Source of the DNA: Selenomonadaceae bacterium UBA2897
Lineage (GTDB): Bacteria > Bacillota > Negativicutes > Selenomonadales > Selenomonadaceae
Assembly (NCBI GenBank): GCA_002350105.1
Contig: DEDT01000053.1
Coordinates: 29,004 to 64,806, forward strand
DNA length: 35,803 nt
Reading direction: 5' to 3'
Translations under genes and position numbers: made by a program
Shown: in pieces, positions 14,902-22,041 of the stretch
Position numbering within the stretch: position 1 is the first letter of the stretch
Layout: each line of letters opens with the position of its first letter
Notes under the pieces: generated by a model
Databases searched by the model: none
Told to the model about the DNA's origin: nothing
What the model saw: only the letters and a program-made list of their open reading frames with translations

Positions 14902-16848
14902 TTGTCAGATCAGAATCAGGCCCAGCAGCCCGCACAGGACGAAAACGAGATGTTTGAAGTCCGCCGCGAGAAGATGCAGGCATTTGCGGACATGGGGGTG
15001 GCCCCGTTCGGCCATCGCTATGCCGTAGACCATCATGCTACGGAAATCAAGGAGCAGTATGCGCATCTCGCCGAGGACGAGGAAGGCACGGAGGAGGTCA
15101 GCATCGCCGGCCGCCTCATGGCTATCCGCGGACACGGCAAGGCGTCCTTCGCTACGCTGCGCGATGCTTCGGGCGACGTGCAGGTCTACTTCAAGCTCGA
15201 TGTACTGGGTGAGGAGAAATACAAGCAGGAGTTCAAGAAGCTTGATATCGGTGATATTGTCGGCATCAAGGGCACGGTGTTCAAGACGCGCCGTGGCGAG
15301 ATCACGGTGCGCGTTGAGGACTTCACGCTGCTTTCGAAATCCCTGCGTCCGCTGCCAGAGAAGTTCCACGGCCTTAAGGACGTGGATATCCGCTACCGTA
15401 AGCGCTACCTCGATCTCATCATGAACCTCGACGTGCGTGACACGTTCCGCAAGCGCTCCAGGGCGCTGAAGTCTATCCGCAGCTACCTCGATGAGCGCGG
15501 CTTCCTCGAAGTGGAGACGCCGGTGCTCTCGACGATTGCAGGCGGTGCAGCGGCACGCCCCTTCATCACGCATCATAATGCGCTGGATATCGACCTCTAC
15601 CTGCGCATTGCGACGGAGCTGAACCTCAAGCGTCTCATCGTGGGCGGTCTCGAGCGCGTCTATGAGATGGGCCGCGTGTTCCGCAACGAGGGCATGGACG
15701 TGCGTCACAATCCGGAGTTCACCTCCATCGAGATTTATCAGGCCTACGCCGACTACAACGACATCATGGACATGACCGAGGGCATCGTGCAGAGTGCGGC
15801 CAAGGCCGTCTGCGGCAGCCTGCAGGTCACGTATCAGGGCTTTGACATCGATTTCTCCCATGCGAAGCGCATCAGCATGAACGATGCGGTCAAGGAAGCC
15901 ACGGGCAAGGACTTCCTCTCCTGCCAGACGGTGGAAGAGGCGCGCAAGATGGCGGATGAAATCGGCGTGCCCTACGAGCCGCGCCACGGCATCGGCGGCA
16001 TCCTCAATCAGGCCTTTGAGGAAAAGGTCGAGGAGACGCTCATGCAGCCGACCTTCATCACGAACCATCCGACGGAGATTTCGCCGCTGGCGAAGCGCAA
16101 TCCGGAGGATCCGCGCGTGACCGACCGTTTCGAGTTCTTCGTCTACGGTCGCGAGCTCGCCAACGGCTTTACGGAGCTCAACGACCCGATCGACCAGAAG
16201 GGGCGCTTCCTCGATCAGCTGAAGCAGCGTGAGGCCGGCGACGACGAGGCGCACGTGATGGATGAAGACTTCGTGCAGGCGCTGGAGTATGGCCTGCCGC
16301 CCACGGGCGGTCTCGGCATCGGCGTCGACCGCCTCGTGATGTTCCTCACGGATGCACCGTCCATCCGTGACGTGCTGCTCTTCCCGACTATGAAACCGCT
16401 GGGCAAGACGGAGAGCGCACCGGCTGCGCAGGCTGAGGCGCAGGATGGCTTCTTCACGCCGAACGAGAAGATTGACTTCAGCAAAGTGAAGATTGAACCG
16501 CTCTTCGAGGATCAGGTGGACTTCGATACGTTCTGCAAGTCCGACTTCCGCGCCGTGAAGGTCAAGGCCTGTGAGGCGGTGAAGAAATCGAAGAAGCTGC
16601 TGAAGTTCACGCTGGATGACGGTACGGGCACTGATCGCGTCATTCTCAGCGGCATTCATGCGTTCTACGAGCCGGAAGAGCTCGTAGGCCGCACGCTGCT
16701 GGCCATCGTGAACCTGCCGCCGCGCGCCATGATGGGCATTGACTCCTGCGGCATGCTGCTCTCGGCCGTGCACGAGGAGGAAGGCAAGCAAAAGCTCAAC
16801 CTCATCATGCTCGACAACCACATCCCGGCGGGCGCGAAGCTTTGCTGA
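14902..16848 (+). CDS. lysS: Lysyl-tRNA synthetase (class II) with C-terminal tRNA-binding domain
   Basis: Charges tRNA-Lys. The 648-residue protein contains an OB-fold anticodon-binding domain (about residues 60-165), the class II catalytic core with motif 2 (RVFRNEGMDVRHNPEFT) and motif 3 (GLGIGVDRLVMFLTD), and about 120 extra residues from about 526 on that look like an EMAP/Trbp111-type tRNA-binding domain (DFRAVKVKACEAVKKSKKLL, then SGMLLSAVHEE-like end). A usual LysRS is near 500 residues. The start is TTG 14902; the GTG at 14893 lies inside the AGGAG ribosome binding site. Downstream of greA, then a strong terminator. Confidence 0.95.
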   Translation: MSDQNQAQQPAQDENEMFEVRREKMQAFADMGVAPFGHRYAVDHHATEIKEQYAHLAEDEEGTEEVSIAGRLMAIRGHGKASFATLRDASGDVQVYFKLDVLGEEKYKQEFKKLDIGDIVGIKGTVFKTRRGEITVRVEDFTLLSKSLRPLPEKFHGLKDVDIRYRKRYLDLIMNLDVRDTFRKRSRALKSIRSYLDERGFLEVETPVLSTIAGGAAARPFITHHNALDIDLYLRIATELNLKRLIVGGLERVYEMGRVFRNEGMDVRHNPEFTSIEIYQAYADYNDIMDMTEGIVQSAAKAVCGSLQVTYQGFDIDFSHAKRISMNDAVKEATGKDFLSCQTVEEARKMADEIGVPYEPRHGIGGILNQAFEEKVEETLMQPTFITNHPTEISPLAKRNPEDPRVTDRFEFFVYGRELANGFTELNDPIDQKGRFLDQLKQREAGDDEAHVMDEDFVQALEYGLPPTGGLGIGVDRLVMFLTDAPSIRDVLLFPTMKPLGKTESAPAAQAEAQDGFFTPNEKIDFSKVKIEPLFEDQVDFDTFCKSDFRAVKVKACEAVKKSKKLLKFTLDDGTGTDRVILSGIHAFYEPEELVGRTLLAIVNLPPRAMMGIDSCGMLLSAVHEEEGKQKLNLIMLDNHIPAGAKLC

Positions 16849-16868
16849 GCGAGGCTATAAACCAATAG

Positions 16869-16914
16869 AAAAAATCCCTGCTGCCAGGCACCACTGGTGG
16901 CAGGGATTTTTTAT
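16869..16914 (+). terminator. Terminator after lysS
   Basis: A perfect AAAAAATCCCTGC / GCAGGGATTTTTT stem (16869-16881 with 16900-16912) with an inner TGCCA-rich loop and a T-run. The symmetric A/T flanks could make it work in both directions. Confidence 0.85.
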
Positions 16915-16967
16915 GCTGCTTTTTTTAGAAGGCATGCCCATATTACATGCAATGGATGACCATAGAT

Positions 16968-17166
16968 ATAAGAAACAGTCCCCCCAGCGGCCAGGACAGC
17001 TGCTGGGGGGACTGCATATTCGGATAAAAACGGGGATGGGTGAAACATGCTATTTTTACCCGAAGGGAAAAAGGTTGGGGGAAGTAAGGGAAAATATAAG
17101 GGTATAAGGGAATAAGAGATATAGGTAATGAAGCAGGGAAGCTGATACAGCTTTAGCTTCTACGTT
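16968..17166 (-). ncRNA. Candidate small RNA or remnant transcript under the mannan-locus element
   Basis: On the minus strand a perfect TTGACA-17-TATAAT promoter (17201 to 17173) is followed by about 200 nt with no convincing ORF and no ribosome binding site, ending at a perfect 13-bp GC-rich hairpin (17014-17002 with 16988-16976) and TTTCTTAT. A 5' hairpin (GAAGCT/AGCTTC) opens the transcript. The T-run is poor, so termination there is inferred. It could be a regulatory RNA or what is left of a deleted gene. Confidence 0.4.
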
Positions 17167-17172
17167 ACTTAT

Positions 17173-17201
17173 ATTATAAAATAAGTAACTATTTTTGTCA
17201 A
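17173..17201 (-). promoter_or_regulatory. Minus-strand consensus promoter
   Basis: Read on the minus strand: TTGACA (17201-17196), a 17-bp spacer and TATAAT (17178-17173). Its -35 box overlaps the end of the shared element, as at the 21616 and 28985 promoters. Confidence 0.65.
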
Positions 17202-17214
17202 TAAAAGATATAAT
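17197..17214 (-). promoter_or_regulatory. Mannan-locus element, copy A
   Basis: Minus strand ATTATATCTTTTATTGAC, 17 of 18 bases like the consensus GTTATATCTTTTATTGAC. It lies seven bases upstream of the plus-strand -35 box of the chemoreceptor promoter and overlaps the -35 box of the minus-strand promoter. Confidence 0.65.
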
Positions 17215-17220
17215 ATATTA

Positions 17221-17249
17221 TTGACAAAAATTTTTTTTATTGGTAGATT
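17221..17249 (+). promoter_or_regulatory. Promoter of the chemoreceptor/sugar-binding protein unit
   Basis: TTGACA (17221-17226), a 17-bp spacer and TAGATT (17244-17249), giving a leader of about 95 nt. Confidence 0.6.
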
Positions 17250-17351
17250 GTATATAACAAATTAATATATCAGATTTTTTAAACCCATTACTGGAGGGAG
17301 CAGCACGATATTCAGGTTGGGGATATCGTAACACAAAAAGGAGTGATATCT

Positions 17352-19049
17352 ATGAACCAATTGACTATTCGGCAAAAGCTGTATGCAGTATTTAGTGTAC
17401 TGATCCTGATTTTTACCTGTATTAGTCTGTATTCGGGGTATACGCTATATGCCATCCATCATGGGGCTATGCGCATTGCGACGGAGCATCTCAATAGTGT
17501 GCTGTCCTTGTCGCAGGCCAACCGCACGCTGGCTGTCTATCGCAAGGGGGAGTACGCGATGGTAGCGGCGACCAATACTTCGGGACAAATCTATGCGGCG
17601 CAGGAAATCCGCAATCTGGCCGGCCAGATGGATGTGACGTTCGCGCAATTGACCGATGTGCTGACGGGGGACAAGGCGGAGTCTTTTGAGGCGATGCGTG
17701 AGCAGTGGGATGCCTACAAGCAAAGGCGGACTCGGCTCGAGCAGCTGACAATGGATGGCCAGCATGAGGCGGCCTTGCAGGAACTGGCACGCACAGACGC
17801 GGACTATCAGCAGCTCAACTGGCAGCTCTCCCTGCTCGTCGATGCGAGCAAGGATTTCGTGCAGCAGGAGGTCAATGAGGCCACGAGCCGCTATGAGGCA
17901 GCGCGTTTGACCCTGATTATCGCGGTGGTGCTGGTCATTCTTTTGTCGATGGGCATGGCACTCTATTTGAGTCGCAGTATTAACCGCTCGGTTGCCTACC
18001 TCATGCATATTTCCAAGGAGGTCGCGGCAGGGAATCTCACCGTGGAGGTAGAGCAGCGTACGCAGGATGAGTTTGGCGTGCTCACGGGCGCCTATAAAGA
18101 GACGGTAGAGCATCTGCACGCACTTATCGAGCATATTCAGCATACGGCCGAGCAGGTAGCGCAGTTCGCCGGCAATCTGACGGAGAATGCCAACCAGTCA
18201 GCGCAGGCGACGTTACAGATTGCCAACTCGGTCAGCAATGTGGCCGCAGCATCCTCTCAGCAGGGGGAAAACATCGGATCCTCGCGTACGGAGGTTATCG
18301 CCATGGCCAAGGATTTGGACGGCTTCGCACAAAAGGCGGAGTCCTCCAATGAGGCGGCTCAGCAGGTGGACAAGATTGCCCAGCAGGGGCGCGATGCCAT
18401 GCAGGGGGCCGTCCAGCAGATGAAGGAGATTGCTGACTCCGTGGGCCAGTCGGCTAAGGCCATCCGCCTGCTCGCTGACCGATCTGCGGAGATTGGGCAG
18501 ATTTCCGATACGATTTCGGGTATTGCCGACCAGACCAACCTGCTCTCGCTCAATGCGGCTATCGAGGCTGCGCGGGCTGGCGAGGCAGGTCGTGGCTTTG
18601 CCGTGGTCGCCGAGGAAGTGCGTAAGCTGGCCGAGGAGTCTGGCCGGGCCGCACAGAAAATCGCCGCGTTGATTGATGCCATTCAGCAGGAGACACAGGA
18701 GGCCGTGACGCGCATGGAGCGCGGCACGCAGAAAGTAGCTGATGGGCAGGCCGTCATCGCACAGGCGGGCGACTCGTTCCAGACGATCACCGAGGCCGTG
18801 GGTGACCTTACAGCGCAGTCATGGGCCATTCTCGCAGGGGCGCGGCACTCGGCGGGCAAGGCCGAGGCCATCGTCAACGTCATGGAGGATATCCATACCT
18901 CGAGCCAGAGCGTGGCAGAGGAGACCGAATCGGTCTCGGCCGCCACGGAAGAGCAGTCAGCATCCATGGATGAGGTCGCGGAGGCCAGCCGCAGATTGTC
19001 CGAGCTTTCACAGGAACTGCAGTCGGCAGCCGCGCAGTTCCGTATTTGA
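17352..19049 (+). CDS. Methyl-accepting chemotaxis protein
   Basis: A transmembrane chemoreceptor. The 565-residue protein has TM1 (about residues 10-34), a periplasmic four-helix-bundle type sensor (about 35-187), TM2 (about 188-209), a HAMP domain (about 210-262) and a cytoplasmic signalling hairpin whose tip ISGIADQTNLLSLNAAIEAA and EAGRGFAVVAEEVRKLAEES lies at about 387-425. No C-terminal NWETF-like methylation-enzyme tether is seen. ATG 17352 is preferred over GTG 17343, which lies in the AGGAG ribosome binding site. The gene directly precedes a sugar-binding protein and shares its promoter, so that protein is the probable ligand partner. Confidence 0.95.
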   Translation: MNQLTIRQKLYAVFSVLILIFTCISLYSGYTLYAIHHGAMRIATEHLNSVLSLSQANRTLAVYRKGEYAMVAATNTSGQIYAAQEIRNLAGQMDVTFAQLTDVLTGDKAESFEAMREQWDAYKQRRTRLEQLTMDGQHEAALQELARTDADYQQLNWQLSLLVDASKDFVQQEVNEATSRYEAARLTLIIAVVLVILLSMGMALYLSRSINRSVAYLMHISKEVAAGNLTVEVEQRTQDEFGVLTGAYKETVEHLHALIEHIQHTAEQVAQFAGNLTENANQSAQATLQIANSVSNVAAASSQQGENIGSSRTEVIAMAKDLDGFAQKAESSNEAAQQVDKIAQQGRDAMQGAVQQMKEIADSVGQSAKAIRLLADRSAEIGQISDTISGIADQTNLLSLNAAIEAARAGEAGRGFAVVAEEVRKLAEESGRAAQKIAALIDAIQQETQEAVTRMERGTQKVADGQAVIAQAGDSFQTITEAVGDLTAQSWAILAGARHSAGKAEAIVNVMEDIHTSSQSVAEETESVSAATEEQSASMDEVAEASRRLSELSQELQSAAAQFRI

Positions 19050-19064
19050 TAGAGGTGAGCAAAA

Positions 19065-20072
19065 ATGAAAAAGATAGCAATGTTGCTGGTGCTTTTGCTC
19101 GGTGTTTGTGGTCTTATCCTGGCAACTGGCTGCGGTGGTCAGAATGAGAAAAAAGTAGCACTGATTTTCTCGCATGAGCCTGAGCGATGGACTACGGGCG
19201 CGCAGATGATGCAGGAGCAGCTGAAGCAGGACGGCGTACAGGTCACGCTTTCGATATTCACCACGGATGAGGACCAGGCGCAGGCTCTGCAGGAGGCCGT
19301 CGACGCAGGAGCGAACTGCATCGTGCTCGCGGGCGGCGATATCAAGAATATACAAGCGGGGCTGGATGCGGCCAAGGCTAAAAATATCCCCGTCATTGAC
19401 TATGATAGCCTGACGCTGGATACCGATGCCATTGCTTACTACGTGACGTTTGATAATTACGGTGTGGGTGAGGCCATGGGCAAGTATATCGAGCAGACGA
19501 AAGGCCTCAAAAAGGGACAGGGACCGTATACCATCGAGTTCTTCTCAGGCAATGCGGCGGACATCAATGCTAAGCTCATGTATCAGGGCGCCTATGATGT
19601 GTTGAAACCTTATATCGACAAAGGACAGCTTGTCGTTCCCTCAGGGCAGCAGGCTTATGAGCAGACAGCTACCAAGAACTGGGATGGCAAGGCGGCGCAG
19701 GCGCGCATGACAGATCTCGTACAGTCGCAGTATGCCGGACGCAATCTCGATATCGTGGTGGCGGCCTCCGACAGCATCGCCTACGGCGTTATCGATGGCC
19801 TCGCGGGCTATGGCGGCAGCTGGCCACTGATTACCGGACAGGATGCGGATAAAAAGGCGCTTGATTATGTCCGCAACGGCCGCATGGGCTTTACGATCAA
19901 AAAGGATGCACTCGTGCTCAACCAGAAATGCATCCGCATGATCAAGGCCGTGCTCGAGGGCTCTCAGCCTGAAATCAACAATACCACAACCTATAATAAC
20001 GGTGTGCGCATCGTTCCCACCTATCTCTGCGTGCCACGTATCATCGACAAAAATAATCTGGACGAATCTTGA
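19065..20072 (+). CDS. Periplasmic sugar-binding lipoprotein (ribose/ChvE-like, Peripla_BP_4)
   Basis: Binds a sugar outside the inner membrane. The 335-residue protein has a signal peptide with lipobox LATGC (Cys23) and a two-lobed type I periplasmic-binding fold: KKVALIFSHEPERWTTGAQM, an AGANCIVLAGGD strand, VTFDNYGVGEAMGKYIEQ, VVAASDSIAYGVIDGLAGYG and LITGQDADKKALDYVRNG. This is the class of ribose, galactose and ChvE proteins. No ABC permease or ATPase gene lies nearby, so transport is unlikely to be its only job. It follows the chemoreceptor by 15 bp, which suggests it presents sugar to that receptor. A terminator follows. Confidence 0.88.
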   Translation: MKKIAMLLVLLLGVCGLILATGCGGQNEKKVALIFSHEPERWTTGAQMMQEQLKQDGVQVTLSIFTTDEDQAQALQEAVDAGANCIVLAGGDIKNIQAGLDAAKAKNIPVIDYDSLTLDTDAIAYYVTFDNYGVGEAMGKYIEQTKGLKKGQGPYTIEFFSGNAADINAKLMYQGAYDVLKPYIDKGQLVVPSGQQAYEQTATKNWDGKAAQARMTDLVQSQYAGRNLDIVVAASDSIAYGVIDGLAGYGGSWPLITGQDADKKALDYVRNGRMGFTIKKDALVLNQKCIRMIKAVLEGSQPEINNTTTYNNGVRIVPTYLCVPRIIDKNNLDES

Positions 20073-20086
20073 GATGATTTTCGGTG

Positions 20087-20121
20087 AACCCATGTATCAA
20101 GTGCTGGTACATGGGTTTTTT
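20087..20121 (+). terminator. Terminator after the sugar-binding protein gene
   Basis: A 10-bp stem AACCCATGTA / TACATGGGTT (20087-20096 with 20108-20117) followed by a T-run to 20121. Confidence 0.85.
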
Positions 20122-20156
20122 CGTATATTCTGGATTAAAAATAAGAATTTATTTTT

Positions 20157-20174
20157 ACCAATAAAAGATATAAC
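20157..20174 (-). promoter_or_regulatory. Mannan-locus element, copy B
   Basis: Minus strand GTTATATCTTTTATTGGT, differing from the consensus only in the last two bases. It lies six bases upstream of the plus-strand -35 box. The equivalent minus-strand promoter seen at copy A is degraded here (TTGGTA and a weak -10). Confidence 0.65.
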
Positions 20175-20180
20175 ATAATA

Positions 20181-20209
20181 TTGACAAGTCATACTTTTGG
20201 TGATAAATT
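20181..20209 (+). promoter_or_regulatory. Promoter of the first GH26 gene
   Basis: TTGACA (20181-20186), a 17-bp spacer and TAAATT (20204-20209). The layout (element, then -35) matches the chemoreceptor promoter. Confidence 0.65.
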
Positions 20210-20263
20210 ATAGATATCAAATGAGAGCGAAACAGTGCTGAAGTAAGAAAATGGAGGAATAAG

Positions 20264-21601
20264 ATGAAGAAGACATATCTGGCTGCATGTACGGCCGCTT
20301 TATTAGCTTTGGGTACCGGCTGGGTCCAGGCCAGCCCGGTGGACAATCCGGATGATCCTGCCTATGTAGTGAAAACCGTGCAGGCGGATAACACCAAGGC
20401 CAGGTCTGAGGCACCGAAACAGGCGGAACTCGCGCAGGCAGCCAGCAAAGTGACGCTGCCCACGCAGATGGTGGACCGGCATGCCATTCCCGAGGCACAG
20501 TCGCTTTATCGCTATCTCGCCGTCCTGCCGGAGACAGGACGTGTGCTCTACGGTCATCAAAATGATGCGCACCACAAGATGTTCCGCATTCAGTCTGGTA
20601 CAGAATCTGATACCAAGGACATGACGGGCAGTCTCTCCGGTATCGTGGGTGTAGATGCTCTCTCCCTCACAGGCGATGAGCTGCATCCGCGCGAAGCGGC
20701 GAAGGTGCCGGGCGATACGCTCATGGACAAGCTCACGAACCTCTCGGTGAAGGCGGTCGATGAGGGTGCGATCCTCACGCTTTCCATGCACATGCCGAAC
20801 TTTGCAGTCGTGGCGAAAAAGCCCAAAGTTAACGGCCACTATGATTTCCAGGGCTATACAGCTGGTACAACAACGGGGGATGTTGTGAAACGCATCCTGC
20901 CGGGCGGCGACCTTGCTCCAGTCTTTACGGATTATCTCGACATGGTGGCAGACTACGCGCTGCGCCTGCAGGCGAAAAACATCCCCGTGATTTTCCGTCC
21001 GCTGCACGAGCACAACGGCTCCTGGTTCTGGTGGGGCGGCAAGAATACGAATGATGAGAACTTCACGGCGCTCTGGCAGTTCACGGTGAAATACCTGCGC
21101 GATACGAAGGGCGTGCACAACTTCATCTATGCCTATTCGCCCAATGGGCCGTTCGACAGCGGGGCGTCCTATCTGGATCGCTATCCCGGCGACCGCTATG
21201 TCGATATCCTCGGTGTGGACTCCTATCAGGACAACCGCGACGATGCTTATTTCAGCAAATTGCAGCAGACCCTCGATGTCATGCACGAGGTGGCAAAGCA
21301 GAACCATAAAGTCGTGGCGCTCACGGAAGTGGGTGTGCGCGATGGCGGCGGCCTCGCCTTGCAGCACAACGCAGACAAGGACTGGTTCACGCATGTGATG
21401 CAGCTCTGCCTCAAGAACAAGGTGCCGTATTTCCTGACCTGGGCCAACTTCGAAAAGGAAGCGCATAATTTCTTTGAGCCGTATATGACCAGCGATACCA
21501 AGGGACATGAGATGGTCGACAACTTTGTGCGTTTCTATAATGAGCCAGCCAGCACCTTTGCCGATGGCACCGGGGATTATAGACATATCTTTTCTAAATA
21601 A
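20264..21601 (+). CDS. Secreted GH26 endo-beta-1,4-mannanase, single domain
   Basis: Cuts internal beta-1,4-mannosidic bonds of mannan or glucomannan outside the cytoplasm. The 445-residue protein has a signal peptide (residues 1-23, VQA/S), a short charged linker (about 24-75) and one GH26 domain (about 80-440). Acid/base E249 is in FRPLHEHNGSWFWWG; nucleophile E355 is in ALTEVG. A LAAC string at residues 6-9 is too close to the N-terminus for a lipobox. It is monocistronic, between a locus-element promoter and the PTS promoter. It resembles the catalytic part of the larger mannanase downstream (YGHQN, ALTGDEL, KPKVNGHYDF shared), so the two are paralogues. Confidence 0.93.
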   Translation: MKKTYLAACTAALLALGTGWVQASPVDNPDDPAYVVKTVQADNTKARSEAPKQAELAQAASKVTLPTQMVDRHAIPEAQSLYRYLAVLPETGRVLYGHQNDAHHKMFRIQSGTESDTKDMTGSLSGIVGVDALSLTGDELHPREAAKVPGDTLMDKLTNLSVKAVDEGAILTLSMHMPNFAVVAKKPKVNGHYDFQGYTAGTTTGDVVKRILPGGDLAPVFTDYLDMVADYALRLQAKNIPVIFRPLHEHNGSWFWWGGKNTNDENFTALWQFTVKYLRDTKGVHNFIYAYSPNGPFDSGASYLDRYPGDRYVDILGVDSYQDNRDDAYFSKLQQTLDVMHEVAKQNHKVVALTEVGVRDGGGLALQHNADKDWFTHVMQLCLKNKVPYFLTWANFEKEAHNFFEPYMTSDTKGHEMVDNFVRFYNEPASTFADGTGDYRHIFSK

Positions 21602-21620
21602 GTTATATCTTTTTATTGAC
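21602..21620 (+). promoter_or_regulatory. Mannan-locus element, copy C
   Basis: GTTATATCTTTTTATTGAC (19 bp, one extra T relative to copies A, B and D). Its last five bases are the first five of the -35 box, so a bound repressor would block RNA polymerase. Confidence 0.7.
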
Positions 21621-21644
21621 AAAGTAAATACTAAAGCATATAAT
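21616..21644 (+). promoter_or_regulatory. Consensus promoter of the PTS/GH1/GH26 operon
   Basis: TTGACA (21616-21621), a 17-bp spacer and TATAAT (21639-21644). The leader includes a small AAGCG/CGCTT inverted repeat at about 21672-21685. Confidence 0.85.
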
Positions 21645-21726
21645 AAGAAACATAGGGAAACAGTAGCGAAGAAGCGGTAACGCTTAACGCATCAGGCAAT
21701 GTTTTACGTTTATGGAGGGAAATATC

Positions 21727-22035
21727 ATGAAAAACATCTATCTCGTCTGCAATGCCGGTATGTCTACGTCGATCCTCGTGAAGAAGATGCAGGAGGCGGC
21801 TAAGAAACAGGGCTTAGATGATCATATCGAGGCTTTCTCCGTCGAGGTGCTGGATCAGCGCGTCGATACGGCGGACTGCGTCCTGCTCGGCCCCCAGATC
21901 CGCCACATGCTCGGCGATGTCAAGAAAGTCGTCGGCGACAAATGCCCGGTCGATGTCATCGACATGCGCGACTACGGCATGATTCGCGGCGACAAGGTAC
22001 TGGCCAAGGCAAGAAAGATGATGGGGGAGGCTTAA
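21727..22035 (+). CDS. gmuB: PTS lactose/cellobiose-family IIB component
   Basis: Cytosolic phosphotransfer subunit that passes phosphate from IIA to the sugar entering through IIC. The 102-residue protein has the phospho-cysteine loop CNAGMSTS with C8, the standard position. I place the start at ATG 21727; the ATG at 21712 is upstream of, and reads through, the TGGAGGG ribosome binding site. Gene order here is IIB-IIC-IIA-GH1, similar in content to the Bacillus subtilis glucomannan gmu operon, hence the tentative symbol; cellobiose or another beta-diglucoside is the main alternative substrate. Confidence 0.92.
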   Translation: MKNIYLVCNAGMSTSILVKKMQEAAKKQGLDDHIEAFSVEVLDQRVDTADCVLLGPQIRHMLGDVKKVVGDKCPVDVIDMRDYGMIRGDKVLAKARKMMGEA

Positions 22036-22041
22036 TTCGTC

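Larger units (their letters stand above)
16913..17351. other. Gene-free, AT-rich boundary between housekeeping and mannan regions
   Basis: No convincing ORF. From left to right it holds a perfect 13-bp GC-rich hairpin (16976-17014), a tract with repeated GGG runs on the plus strand (about 17062-17110), a GAAGCT/AGCTTC hairpin (17138-17160), a minus-strand consensus promoter (17173-17201), the first copy of the locus-wide element (17197-17214), a plus-strand promoter (17221-17249), and a leader with an ACGATAT/ATATCGT hairpin (17307-17331) before the chemoreceptor gene. Confidence 0.7.

Noticed and set aside
14905..16821. Very long open frames on the minus strand opposite lysS, and similarly opposite the large mannanase (25521-27965) and the porins
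   Set aside because: They are exact shadows of well-supported plus-strand genes, have Arg/His-rich compositions without domains, and lack ribosome binding sites. They arise from the GC-rich third codon positions.
17014..17055. Small minus-strand ORF starting near 17050 in the candidate small RNA
   Set aside because: There is no ribosome binding site and the frame runs through both terminator hairpins, so translation is unlikely.
20279..20290. LAAC lipobox in the first GH26 mannanase
   Set aside because: The cysteine would be residue 9, too close to the N-terminus for a lipoprotein signal; a normal signal peptidase I site (VQA/S) follows at residue 23.
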